Below are positions 45,367 to 54,639 of a DNA stretch of 64,000 nt, piece after piece. Source of the DNA: G965195345 sp965277625 (GTDB lineage Bacteria > Pseudomonadota > Gammaproteobacteria > CAKMZV01); assembly GCA_965277625.1 (NCBI GenBank), contig OZ255827.1, forward strand, positions 558,001 to 622,000. Reading direction: 5' to 3'. The position numbers and the translations under genes were made by a program. Position 1 is the first letter of the stretch; each line of letters starts with the position of its first letter. The notes under the pieces were generated by a model, which saw only the letters and a program-made list of their open reading frames with translations, had not been told where the DNA came from and searched no databases.

Positions 45367-46740
45367 ATGTCTTTCTATCACATTTTGGGGCAATACAGCG
45401 CGCAACAATGGACTGATAAGGTTTATGGACTGATCCATAACAACACAGACTATGGGTGTTTTTTCGATACGGTGGTGCGCAATAGCAAACAAAAATGGAG
45501 CCTGTTGTTTCACATTCCTGAACAAGAAAAATGGCATTATCCCAATCGTGATAGCATCTCTTACGACTCAGAATTAAACGAATTTCTACAACAAAAGATT
45601 GGCTTCACTTGCCAAACTCAATCTGAAACACGCCCTTATGAACTGCCATTTGATGGGGGATACGTCATTTATTTGGCCTATGAATATGCGGTTCAGGTTG
45701 AACCGACCTTAACCTTACCCATCAGCTCAGACATCGGTCAATATCCTTATGTGGTGATTGCCAGATGTAAAGCAGCATTTGCCTATAACCATGAAACTCA
45801 AATGGTTTATGCGGTGTCCGAAGAACAATCAGATTCAGCGCAGTTGCAACAAGACTGGCAAACTGTGGCCGCTTACACACCCACCCCCCTCTGCATAGAA
45901 GAAATGAGGGCAGAAGAACCCAGTGTTTTTAAGGAACAAGTTGATCGAATCTTGCAACACATCATCACGGGCGATGTGTTTCAAGTCAACTTGTCGAGAT
46001 TATGGGTCGCCGAAAAAAAAGGTGAGGATTTGCTGTCTTTGTACGAATCACTGCGCCAAACAAACCCTTCACCCATGGCGGCATTCTGGCGCTTTGATGC
46101 AGATCATGCCTTAATGTCTTCCAGTCCAGAACGATTGGTGATGATACAAGGTGATGAAATTAATACCAGACCCATTGCTGGGACCAGACCCCGATCGAAC
46201 CAGAGCGATGAAGATAAGCAATTGGCGGACACCTTGTTAAACCATTTTAAAGAGCGCGCTGAACACATCATGCTCATAGACTTAGAGCGCAATGATTTAG
46301 GGCGAGTTGCGCAAGTCGGCAGTGTCGAAGTCAACGAATTGATGCAATTGGAAAGTTATGCTCACGTGCATCATATTGTTTCCAATGTTTGTGCAAAAAT
46401 CAAACCGAATACCTCGCCCTTGGATGTTTTGCATGCCACATTCCCTGGAGGGACTATTACCGGTTGTCCTAAAGTACAGTGTATGAAAATCATCGCCGAG
46501 CTTGAACAATGTGAGCGGGGCGCTTACACGGGCAGCATAGGTTATGTGAATCATGATGGTTCAATGGATACCAACATCCTCATTCGCACCATGATGGTGC
46601 AAGGCGATCAAATAAAATTTCGAGCAGGGGCGGGCATTGTTTTTGATTCGGTGCCGCATAATGAGGTTTTAGAAACCCAGCATAAGGCCAAAGGCCTGAT
46701 GAATGCGCTCAAGGCGCTGCAAAGTGACACAATCGTTTAA
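45367..46740 (+). CDS. pabB: Aminodeoxychorismate synthase component I (PabB), anthranilate-synthase family
   Basis: A 457-residue chorismate-utilising enzyme. The IDLERNDLGRVA motif and the ITGCPKVQCMKIIAELE segment (TGCPKV at 365-370) resemble PabB proteins rather than TrpE. However, PIAGT (269-273) carries Ala where E. coli PabB has the Lys of PIKGT, as in TrpE and in some other PabB enzymes. Position supports folate synthesis: it takes the place of pabC in the acpP-fabF-pabC-mltG order. No trp genes are nearby. Confidence 0.82.
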   Translation: MSFYHILGQYSAQQWTDKVYGLIHNNTDYGCFFDTVVRNSKQKWSLLFHIPEQEKWHYPNRDSISYDSELNEFLQQKIGFTCQTQSETRPYELPFDGGYVIYLAYEYAVQVEPTLTLPISSDIGQYPYVVIARCKAAFAYNHETQMVYAVSEEQSDSAQLQQDWQTVAAYTPTPLCIEEMRAEEPSVFKEQVDRILQHIITGDVFQVNLSRLWVAEKKGEDLLSLYESLRQTNPSPMAAFWRFDADHALMSSSPERLVMIQGDEINTRPIAGTRPRSNQSDEDKQLADTLLNHFKERAEHIMLIDLERNDLGRVAQVGSVEVNELMQLESYAHVHHIVSNVCAKIKPNTSPLDVLHATFPGGTITGCPKVQCMKIIAELEQCERGAYTGSIGYVNHDGSMDTNILIRTMMVQGDQIKFRAGAGIVFDSVPHNEVLETQHKAKGLMNALKALQSDTIV

Positions 46741-46852
46741 ACGGCACTGCCGTATAAAAGATTGATTGCCTGGTTTAAGCAGACTTTTATATCGTAAAGT
46801 GGCTGTCTGTATCGTATTAAAATAAAGAAAACAGAAAATCGATGGATTCAAA

Positions 46853-47869
46853 GTGATCGGAAAAGCACGACAATATTTCTGGGGATTATCAGCTGCAGTT
46901 ATTCTGGGGCTGTCTCTGCTTCTGGCGTACACTTGGCATTCGTTTCCAAGCATGGATCAAATGTATGAAGGCCCCCAAAAAACGCTGGTGGTAAACAGAG
47001 GCGAATCGTTCGGTGCTTTGGCTAAGCGCTTGGAGCAGGAAGCCCTTATTCCTTCAGCATTTTGGTTTGAAATGTACGCCCGACTGCATAATTTAGAACG
47101 TTCAGTCAAAGCTGGAGAGTATGCCATTGAACATTTGAACCCAGCTCAACTATTGGATCAATTGACTTTGGGCAAGCGCATACAGCACCGCCTGACCATT
47201 ATTGAAGGATCGTTATTCGCCGATGTGATCAAAGCCTTGCAGCAAAATCCTGCTGTTCAGAAAGACGTATTAAACAAACCACCGTCTGAATGGCACACGA
47301 TCCTGGGTGTGGCCAAACAGCAATTAGATGGTTGTTTGTTGCCAGACACTTATTTTTTTGAACGGGGGACCAAAGACCTTGACATTCTTTTGCGAGCAAA
47401 ACTTGCCGCCGATGATTATTTAAACACGGTCTGGCCAAACCGTTCGGTCGCAGTGACCCCTTTCCTTAAAGACCAACATCAGGCGGTTGCATTGGCTTCT
47501 ATCGTTGAAAAAGAAAGTGTCTTAGACAGCGAACGGAAAAAGATTGCGGGTGTGTTTTTTGAAAGATTAGAAAGACGGATGCGACTACAATCAGACCCTA
47601 CCGTTATTTATGCTTTGGGTGAGAACTATACGGGCAGGTTACGTAAAAAAGATTTGCGTTATAAACACCCAGTAAACACTTATGTGAACAGAGGCATTCC
47701 TGAAAGTGCCATAGGCTTTCCCAGTCGAAAATCTATAGCAGCGGTATTGCATCCAGAGCTCACAGGGGATCTCTATTTTGTCGCCAAAGGAGATGGTAGC
47801 CACGCTTTCAACCAAACATTGGAGCAACACAATGCCGATGTTAGAAAGTACATATTGAATAAAAAATAA
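46853..47869 (+). CDS. mltG: Endolytic peptidoglycan transglycosylase MltG
   Basis: A 338-residue inner-membrane protein that cuts nascent glycan strands and sets their length. One N-terminal membrane helix (about 9-28) is followed by a LysM-like segment (VVNRGESFGALAKRLEQEALI) and the YceG domain with catalytic Glu in ALASIVEKES and the SDPTVIYALG and YNTY-like VNTYVNRGIP segments. The start is a GTG at 46853; an ATG 11 bases earlier hits a stop at once. It stands in the conserved block before tmk. Confidence 0.95.
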   Translation: MIGKARQYFWGLSAAVILGLSLLLAYTWHSFPSMDQMYEGPQKTLVVNRGESFGALAKRLEQEALIPSAFWFEMYARLHNLERSVKAGEYAIEHLNPAQLLDQLTLGKRIQHRLTIIEGSLFADVIKALQQNPAVQKDVLNKPPSEWHTILGVAKQQLDGCLLPDTYFFERGTKDLDILLRAKLAADDYLNTVWPNRSVAVTPFLKDQHQAVALASIVEKESVLDSERKKIAGVFFERLERRMRLQSDPTVIYALGENYTGRLRKKDLRYKHPVNTYVNRGIPESAIGFPSRKSIAAVLHPELTGDLYFVAKGDGSHAFNQTLEQHNADVRKYILNKK

Positions 47870-47881
47870 AATTTTAACAAC

Positions 47882-48481
47882 ATGTTTATTAGTTTTGAAG
47901 GTATTGACGGATGTGGTAAAAGTACCGCCATTGCCTTGACCGAACAATGGTTGCAACAATCTGGCCAACCCTGTCTGCTGACTCGAGAACCTGGTGGAAC
48001 GCCCATTGCAGAGGCCATCAGAGAGATTTTATTGCAACAATGGTCAGAAACATTGTCGCAAAAGGCCGAACAATTATTATTATTTGCTGGACGTGAACAA
48101 CATTTATCTCAAGTGATAAAGCCCGCTTTAGACAAAGGCATGTGGGTGTTGTGTGATCGATTCACTGATTCAACCTTTGCCTACCAAGGCGCAGATGAAC
48201 TGACCGATTTTCTAATAGATCAAGTTCATGCAGATTGTTGGCCGGACATCACCTTCTGGCTCGATGTGCGCTTGGAAGTTGCGGCCCAGCGTGTACAACA
48301 AAGACCTGATGCCAATCGATTCGATAAGGCGGGCTTGGCTTTTCAAACCCAGTTGGCTAAAAATTATGAGCGGATTCATAAGCAATTTCCGCAACGCATT
48401 ATGCGCATTGATGCCAACCCAGCACCACAAGCGGTCATGGCACAAATTCAAACCATCCTTGAGGGCAGACTCAATCCATGA
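47882..48481 (+). CDS. tmk: Thymidylate kinase
   Basis: A 199-residue kinase that makes dTDP from dTMP. P-loop FEGIDGCGKST (5-15), the substrate motif TREPGGTPI and the DRFTDSTFAYQGA segment are clear. It overlaps holB by four bases (ATGA). Confidence 0.97.
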   Translation: MFISFEGIDGCGKSTAIALTEQWLQQSGQPCLLTREPGGTPIAEAIREILLQQWSETLSQKAEQLLLFAGREQHLSQVIKPALDKGMWVLCDRFTDSTFAYQGADELTDFLIDQVHADCWPDITFWLDVRLEVAAQRVQQRPDANRFDKAGLAFQTQLAKNYERIHKQFPQRIMRIDANPAPQAVMAQIQTILEGRLNP

Positions 48482-49392
48482 CAGAGGCTGTTATGACTAT
48501 ACTCTATCCTTGGTTGAATCCCTATTGGCAACAACTATGGGGTGCTTATCAAACAGATGCTTTGGCACACGCTTGGATATTTGAAGGTCCGCACGGCGGC
48601 GGTAAAGCGCAATTACCACAAGTATTGGCTGAGCATCTGCTATGCAAACAAAAGCGGGCTTGCGGGCAATGTTCTGCCTGTCAACTGATTGTGGCTCAAA
48701 GCCATCCCGATTTGATTCGAATGGCGCCTGAACAAGCAGGTAAGGATTTAAAAGTTGAGGCCATTCGCCAATTGATCAACCAATTAGACCAAACTGCCCA
48801 TCAGGGCGGATGGCGCATTGTGATTATTGAAGACGCCGAATGGCTTAACCGTAATGCAGCGAATGCCTTATTAAAAACCTTAGAAGAACCCCCTGAAAAC
48901 ACCTTTATCGCTTTATTGGTCGCAGATTGCTCACGCTTGCCTGCCACGCTTTTGAGCCGATGTCGAAATTTATTTGTCCCTCTGCCCGAGCCATCTGTGA
49001 GCAAGCAATGGCTCAGCGAATTTAATTTTTCCAAAGACACCATTGAATTGGCGCTTAAAATGAGCGATGGCGCCCCTTTGATTGCCAAGGAATCCATAGA
49101 AACCGAACGATTAGATACTTGGAAACGTTGGAGAACGTCGTTTGTCCGATTGTTGGAGCAAAAAGCCGATGTGGTTGAAACCGCTGACTATTGGAACGAA
49201 ATGGGCATAGATTGTTTGGATTGGTTTGCTCAAGCATTGCATAAAAAGGTTTCAGCCGACACCAGTCAGAAGATGGCTTACCATCGTTTGTACAGCGCTG
49301 TTTTGCAAGCAAGGAGAGATTTTTATAAACCCCTGAGGCAAGATGTGGTGATACGCGCACTATTGGATCAACTTTTGCAGGTAAAAAAATGA
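48478..49392 (+). CDS. holB: DNA polymerase III subunit delta'
   Basis: A 304-residue clamp-loader subunit. The phosphate loop is degenerate (GPHGGGKAQ, without the final Ser/Thr), as expected for the non-hydrolysing delta' subunit. It has the zinc-binding Cys cluster (ACGQCSACQ with an earlier Cys), the NAANALLKTLEEPP motif and LLSRCRN. It overlaps tmk and tatD by four bases each, so the three genes are translated as one cassette. Confidence 0.95.
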   Translation: MTEAVMTILYPWLNPYWQQLWGAYQTDALAHAWIFEGPHGGGKAQLPQVLAEHLLCKQKRACGQCSACQLIVAQSHPDLIRMAPEQAGKDLKVEAIRQLINQLDQTAHQGGWRIVIIEDAEWLNRNAANALLKTLEEPPENTFIALLVADCSRLPATLLSRCRNLFVPLPEPSVSKQWLSEFNFSKDTIELALKMSDGAPLIAKESIETERLDTWKRWRTSFVRLLEQKADVVETADYWNEMGIDCLDWFAQALHKKVSADTSQKMAYHRLYSAVLQARRDFYKPLRQDVVIRALLDQLLQVKK

Positions 49393-50177
49393 TTATTGAT
49401 TCGCACTGCCATTTGAATTTTTTACAAGATCGTGGACAAGACATTGATATGATATTAGAGCGCGCAGCGACGGAATTTCAGCTGAGCGGTTGCTTAAATA
49501 TCAGCGTGGACATGGAAAGTGTCGATGAAGTGATTAAGGTGGCTCAAACACATGATAATGTTTGGGCTTCAGTTGGCGTACATCCTTGTCACGATGAAGC
49601 CCGTCAACCCACTGTGGCTGAATTGGTTGAACTTGCCAAGCAAGATAAGGTGATCGCCATTGGTGAAACTGGCTTGGATTTTTTCCGCCACAAAGAAGCC
49701 GAAAGTTCGTGGCAATATGAACGCTTTCTCGTTCAAATAGAGGCGGCCAAACAGGCGCAATGTCCTGTGATCATCCACTGCCGTTCAGCCGCTGAACAAG
49801 TACTAACGATCTTAGAAAATGCGCAAGCGCATGAATGTGGTGGGGTGATGCACTGCTTTGTAGAAAGCTGGGAATATGCTAAGCGCGCCTTGGATATGGG
49901 GTTTTATTTGTCGTTTTCGGGCATACTGACTTTCAATAATGCGCAAGCATTGCAAGAGGTGGCAAAAAAAGCCCCTGAAGATAGAATTTTGGTTGAGACC
50001 GATGCGCCTTACTTGGCACCCAGCCCACATAGAGGAAAGATCAATCATCCAGGTTATGTGTATTATGTTGTCGAACAGTTGGCACTTTTGCGCGGATTGT
50101 CGCTCGTTCAAGCGTCTGATATAATCAGTAATAACTTTTTCCATTGCTTCCCCCGTGCTTTAAAAGGCACCAAGTAA
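49389..50177 (+). CDS. tatD: TatD-family metal-dependent DNase
   Basis: A 262-residue metal-dependent hydrolase of the TatD/YcfH family. The metal ligands are visible: HCH (6-8) in MIIDSHCHLNF, GETGLDFF, PVIIHCRSA, VMHCF and the final VETDAPYLAP. It closes the acpP...tatD block. Members remove nucleotides from DNA ends; a true role in the cell is not settled, and in E. coli this position is held by ycfH. An 81-base gap follows. Confidence 0.93.
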   Translation: MIIDSHCHLNFLQDRGQDIDMILERAATEFQLSGCLNISVDMESVDEVIKVAQTHDNVWASVGVHPCHDEARQPTVAELVELAKQDKVIAIGETGLDFFRHKEAESSWQYERFLVQIEAAKQAQCPVIIHCRSAAEQVLTILENAQAHECGGVMHCFVESWEYAKRALDMGFYLSFSGILTFNNAQALQEVAKKAPEDRILVETDAPYLAPSPHRGKINHPGYVYYVVEQLALLRGLSLVQASDIISNNFFHCFPRALKGTK

Positions 50178-50258
50178 TGTAGAATGGTCGGTTGAATGTC
50201 ACGTAAGATGTCAAATCAATCCGCATAGGTATCAAAATTAACATTATAGAGAGTCATT

Positions 50259-51881
50259 ATGAATGAAAATATAAAAGCATCAGATCTGTTGATCAAAGCC
50301 TTAGAAAATGAAGGCGTAGAGTATATTTTTGGTGTGCCTGGTGAAGAGAATTTGGATTTCTTAGAGTCACTGAGAACCTCCAAAATCAAACTCATTCTAA
50401 CCAGACACGAGCAAGGTGCTGGTTTTATGGCGGCCACTTATGGACGTCTGACTGGTCGAACTGGTGTCTGTCTGGCAACGCTTGGACCGGGTGCCACCAA
50501 TTTTGTGACTGCGGCCGCTTATGCGCAATTAGGTGCCATGCCGCTGATGATGATCACAGGGCAGAAGCCGATCAAAAAGAGCAAACAAGGTCGATTCCAA
50601 ATCATTGATGTGGTGGGTATGATGGACCCCATTACCAAATACACACGTCAGATTGTTGATGCCCATACCATCCCTGGCATTGTGCGCGAGGCTTTTCGTC
50701 TGGCTGAATCTGAACGACCTGGGGCGGTACATTTGGAATTGCCCGAAGATGTTGCAGCTGAGTACACAGATGATTGGCATCTATTTAATAAGAGCGAGCA
50801 AGCCTCACCAACCGCCGCTGAATCAATCATAGCCACAACGGTTGATCGAATCTTACAAGCCAAACGTCCGCTCATGGTCATAGGCGCTGGGTGTAACAGA
50901 CATTGGTTGTTCAAGCCCTTGACAGATTTTGTTGAACAAACAGGCATCCCCTTCATCAATACCCAAATGGGTAAAGGGGTCATCAGCCATGAAGTTAAAG
51001 GTTTTATGGGCACCGCGGCCTTATCCGATAACGATTTGGTGCACGAAGCTGTTCGCCATGCGGACCTCATTATTAACGTCGGTCATGATGTGGTGGAAAA
51101 ACCACCATTCTTCATGGAAGATGGCGGCATTGAAACTGTCCACATCAACTTCAATTCTGCTGAAATTGATGATGTGTACTTCCCGCAATACGAAGTTATT
51201 GGGGATATAGGCCATTCTATTGAACAAATTGGCGCGCGTCTGCTTAGCAAATCCCCTCAGTTTGATTTAGACGCATTCTATGAAATGCGTGAAAAAATCA
51301 AAGCTCAAATCCATGTGGATAACCAAGATGATCGTTATCCATTGGCGCCACAACGCGTCGTCAATGACGTTCGTGAAGCCCTGCCACGAGACGGCATGAT
51401 TGCCCTTGATAATGGCGTTTATAAAATATGGTTTGCGCGTAATTACCCCACATTCATCCCCAACAGTGTGTTGTTGGATAACGCGCTCGCAACCATGGGC
51501 GCAGGTTTGCCTTCAGCCATGATGGCTTCAATGCTTTATCCCGAAAGATGCGTTATGGCGATTTGTGGCGATGGTGGGTTTATGATGAACTCGCAAGAAA
51601 TGGAAACTTCCGTTCGGTTGAACCTCAATATTGTGGTGTTGATTTTGCGCGATGATTCTTATGGGATGATTCGATGGAAACAAGCCCATAGCGGCTTCCC
51701 AGATTGGGGCTTGGAATATGGCAATCCAGATTTTGTCAAATATGCTGAAAGTTATGGCGCCCACGGCCACCGAGTTGAATCAACGGAATCATTTGTTGGT
51801 TTGGTGAAAGATTGCTTTAGCCAAGGTGGGGTTCATTTGATTGAATTGCCAATCGATTATTCAGAAAACACAAAAATATAA
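50259..51881 (+). CDS. ThDP-dependent acetolactate synthase-like enzyme
   Basis: A 540-residue enzyme with the three ThDP-family domains. The catalytic Glu51 in TRHEQGAGFMA, the ATLGPGATN loop and the ThDP/Mg motif GDGGFMMNSQEMETS with a following D-D-S-Y-G are clear. The pattern is like acetolactate synthase large subunits. No regulatory small subunit gene is adjacent, and the next gene, two bases away, is an aldehyde dehydrogenase, so it may belong to a catabolic route. Pyruvate is the likely donor; the acceptor is unknown. Confidence 0.83.
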   Translation: MNENIKASDLLIKALENEGVEYIFGVPGEENLDFLESLRTSKIKLILTRHEQGAGFMAATYGRLTGRTGVCLATLGPGATNFVTAAAYAQLGAMPLMMITGQKPIKKSKQGRFQIIDVVGMMDPITKYTRQIVDAHTIPGIVREAFRLAESERPGAVHLELPEDVAAEYTDDWHLFNKSEQASPTAAESIIATTVDRILQAKRPLMVIGAGCNRHWLFKPLTDFVEQTGIPFINTQMGKGVISHEVKGFMGTAALSDNDLVHEAVRHADLIINVGHDVVEKPPFFMEDGGIETVHINFNSAEIDDVYFPQYEVIGDIGHSIEQIGARLLSKSPQFDLDAFYEMREKIKAQIHVDNQDDRYPLAPQRVVNDVREALPRDGMIALDNGVYKIWFARNYPTFIPNSVLLDNALATMGAGLPSAMMASMLYPERCVMAICGDGGFMMNSQEMETSVRLNLNIVVLILRDDSYGMIRWKQAHSGFPDWGLEYGNPDFVKYAESYGAHGHRVESTESFVGLVKDCFSQGGVHLIELPIDYSENTKI

Positions 51882-51883
51882 TT

Positions 51884-53278
51884 ATGACTGTAGAGACAAT
51901 CTATCAGGCTTATACGCGTGAGCCGCTGGGTGAAGTAACGCTCAATACTTGGGAAGAAGTGGATGCCATGTTGGATCGTGCACATCGATTGTATCGCGAT
52001 CGAGACGCATGGTTGCCAGCCTACAAACGCATTGAGATTTTAGAGAAGATGGCTGTGCTCATGGGTCAAAGGCGCGATGCCTTAGCCAAACAAATTGCCA
52101 ATGAAGGCGGTAAGCCGCTGATGGACGCCTACGTTGAAGTTGACAGAGCCGTTGATGGCATTAAAATCGCGATTCGCACATTGGCAAGCGAATCAGGACG
52201 TACCATTCCCATGGGCATCACTCCTTCAAGCACCAATCGCTTGGCTTTTACGCACCATGAACCCATTGGTGTGGTGGTGGCGGTCAGTGCTTTTAATCAC
52301 CCTTTAAATTTGATTGTGCACCAAGTGATACCAGCCATTGCGACGGGTTGTCCAGTGATTGTCAAACCCGCCATTGCTGTGCCATTCAGTTGTTTAAGCG
52401 TGGCGCAAATTGCAGAAGAAGCCGGATTGCCTCAAGGCTGGTTACACGTGTGTTTATCGCGTTCAGCCGTGACCGAAAAACTGGTCACCGATCCAAGGAC
52501 GGCATTTTTCACCTTTATTGGTTCTGCTCGTGTGGGTTGGATGCTGCGTTCAAAAGTTGCGCCTGGTACGCGTTGTGCTTTGGAGCATGGCGGCGTTGCA
52601 CCAGTGATCGTTGACAAAAACGTTGACATTGATCAAATCATTCCTTTGCTGGGCAAGGGAGGGTTCTACCACGCAGGTCAAGTTTGTGTGTCGGTACAAA
52701 GGGTTTTTGTTGATGAAGCCATTGCCAATGACTTTGCTGAGGCATTGGCAGCTTATGCCAACAAGTTGTCTGTGGGCGATGCGATTTTAGAGACCACAGA
52801 AGTGGGTCCATTGATAGAGCCAAGTGAAGTGGATCGAGTTTCTGACTGGGTCGATGAAACCAAAGGCATGGGTGCTAGCATCTTATGTGGGGGTCAGAAA
52901 TTGGGTCCAACGACTTATGCACCCACCGTGATGATGAACATTCCAGAACAATCAAAAGTGGCACGATCCGAAGTGTTTGGTCCTGTTGTTGGGGTATTTC
53001 CCTATAAGGATCGACTGCAAGCCATTGAGCAAGCCAATTCATTGGATGTGTCGTTTCAAGCGGCGGTATTCTCTGAAAATATTGATATAGCGATGGACAC
53101 CGCTTCACGCTTAGATGGCTCAACGGTGATGATTAACGATCACACAGCCTTTAGAGTTGATTGGATGCCGTTTGCTGGCTATCGTCAATCGGGCCATGCC
53201 GTGGGTGGCATTCCTTTCACCATGGAAGACATGTGGCAAGAAAAATTGATGGTGATCAAAAGTTCAGGCATTCACTAA
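51884..53278 (+). CDS. NAD(P)-dependent aldehyde dehydrogenase
   Basis: A 464-residue aldehyde dehydrogenase. Nucleophile Cys268 in GQVCVSVQ, general base Glu234 in LEHGGVAP, the SAFNHPLN and GSARVGW cofactor segments and the SEVFGPVVGV close are intact. It starts two bases after the ThDP enzyme gene and is certainly cotranscribed. The hydrolysing Glu is present, so it makes a carboxylic acid rather than an acyl-CoA, unlike the MmsA-type enzyme at 6.1 kb. The substrate is unknown. Confidence 0.92.
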   Translation: MTVETIYQAYTREPLGEVTLNTWEEVDAMLDRAHRLYRDRDAWLPAYKRIEILEKMAVLMGQRRDALAKQIANEGGKPLMDAYVEVDRAVDGIKIAIRTLASESGRTIPMGITPSSTNRLAFTHHEPIGVVVAVSAFNHPLNLIVHQVIPAIATGCPVIVKPAIAVPFSCLSVAQIAEEAGLPQGWLHVCLSRSAVTEKLVTDPRTAFFTFIGSARVGWMLRSKVAPGTRCALEHGGVAPVIVDKNVDIDQIIPLLGKGGFYHAGQVCVSVQRVFVDEAIANDFAEALAAYANKLSVGDAILETTEVGPLIEPSEVDRVSDWVDETKGMGASILCGGQKLGPTTYAPTVMMNIPEQSKVARSEVFGPVVGVFPYKDRLQAIEQANSLDVSFQAAVFSENIDIAMDTASRLDGSTVMINDHTAFRVDWMPFAGYRQSGHAVGGIPFTMEDMWQEKLMVIKSSGIH

Positions 53279-53345
53279 TCGTTCTGCCCCTTTACGCGGA
53301 GAGCATTGAAAACTGTGTGGGAGTAAGGAACGAACGTCTCAGCGT

Positions 53346-54620
53346 TCAGTCAATGGCCTGTAGCGCTTGTTTTAACACATTCAGTCCTTTGACCATGTTT
53401 GGAATGTGTTGCGCAATATCCGCTTGAAACTGCTGTTTATTCGAACGATAAGCGTCAATAAGCGCTTGACCATCAAAATCAACATAGGCAAATCGAGCCG
53501 ACAATTCTTCAGCGTTCCTACCAAAGTCCGTGCCCGGCAATAAAGCGATACCATATTCTGCTAATAACTGATCACACCACTGTTGAGATGTATGGATATT
53601 GAGGGCATTGAGTTTTGATCGATAGGCCTCAAAGTCAATGAATAAATAAAACCCACCACCCGATGGATGACAACGAACAGCCATCTGGTTAAGGGCATTA
53701 TGGCAATACTCGCTGACGATTCTGAGAATATCGCTGGTTTCTTGGACATAGGTCTTAACCGAATCACTCATTTCAAAAGCGCTGATGGCGGCATGCTGAA
53801 TGGGCGCGCTCGTGCAACTAAATGTTTCACTGACCAATGTTTGTAATGCTTTTCCAAACAAGGGATCAGGGTAGGTCATAAATCCAAGTCGCCAACCACC
53901 TGCGCAAAAGGCTTTGCTGAGTCCGCCAGTCACATAAGTTTGTTCGGGCAAGTAGTTCTGAATACTCGCTTGATAGACATTGTCTTTTGCCTGATTGAAA
54001 TTTATAAGCGCATAGATTTCGTCTGATACCACGTGTACATTGTATGCACGGCAAAGGTCAGCGATGGCTGATAACTCGGTGGCATTATAGACTTGTCCCG
54101 TTGGGTTAGAAGGGGCGTTGAGTATTAAAATATATTGTTGGTCAGGGTTTTGTTCGAGGGCGCGTTTTAGTTCATCCACATTGAGCTTAAAGCGGTCATC
54201 AAAATGTGTTGGAATGGACACCACCTTTTTATCGAGTAATTGGGCAATGGGTTTGTAACTCACCCACGAAGGTGACGGAATGAGCACAGTGCCCTCGAGG
54301 ATATACAACAAATCAAATAACAGCTCTTTGCTACCAGGGCCGATGGCAATGTGCTCATAATCGAGTTCATAGCCAAAGTATTGGCGCAAAAACCCTGCGA
54401 TGGATTGGCGCAATTCAGTTAGACCAAGGCCAGGCAGATAGGCTTTTTTATCTGCGTTGGCACACAAAGACCTCTGCATCTGTTCAGGCACAGGGAAGGG
54501 TGACTGTCCAAAACCAAAATGAAACACATCCTGCCCTATCTGGCGTTTCTGCAGGGCAGTGTTATTGATTCTTAAGGTGGCAGATTCCTGTAAATTAGCC
54601 AGTCTTGGATTGACGATCAT
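53346..54620 (-). CDS. Class I/II pyridoxal-phosphate aminotransferase
   Basis: A 424-residue fold-type I aminotransferase. The Asn-Pro motif NAPSNPTGQ, the DEIY segment and the PLP lysine in TGGLSKAFCAGGWRLGF are clear; the Arg for the carboxylate lies in ELSARFAYVDF near the C-terminus. The family includes aspartate, aromatic and alanine aminotransferases; I cannot tell which. It converges on the aldehyde dehydrogenase and follows the TRAP permease gene by 19 bases on the same strand, so it may be cotranscribed with the transporter. Confidence 0.88.
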   Translation of the reverse strand: MIVNPRLANLQESATLRINNTALQKRQIGQDVFHFGFGQSPFPVPEQMQRSLCANADKKAYLPGLGLTELRQSIAGFLRQYFGYELDYEHIAIGPGSKELLFDLLYILEGTVLIPSPSWVSYKPIAQLLDKKVVSIPTHFDDRFKLNVDELKRALEQNPDQQYILILNAPSNPTGQVYNATELSAIADLCRAYNVHVVSDEIYALINFNQAKDNVYQASIQNYLPEQTYVTGGLSKAFCAGGWRLGFMTYPDPLFGKALQTLVSETFSCTSAPIQHAAISAFEMSDSVKTYVQETSDILRIVSEYCHNALNQMAVRCHPSGGGFYLFIDFEAYRSKLNALNIHTSQQWCDQLLAEYGIALLPGTDFGRNAEELSARFAYVDFDGQALIDAYRSNKQQFQADIAQHIPNMVKGLNVLKQALQAID

Positions 54621-54639
54621 TTATTCAAGGAAACGCGAC

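Noticed and set aside
45367..46740. Anthranilate synthase TrpE instead of PabB
   Set aside because: PIAGT would allow it, but the TGCPKV region, the length and the location in the pabC position favour PabB; noted as an uncertainty instead.
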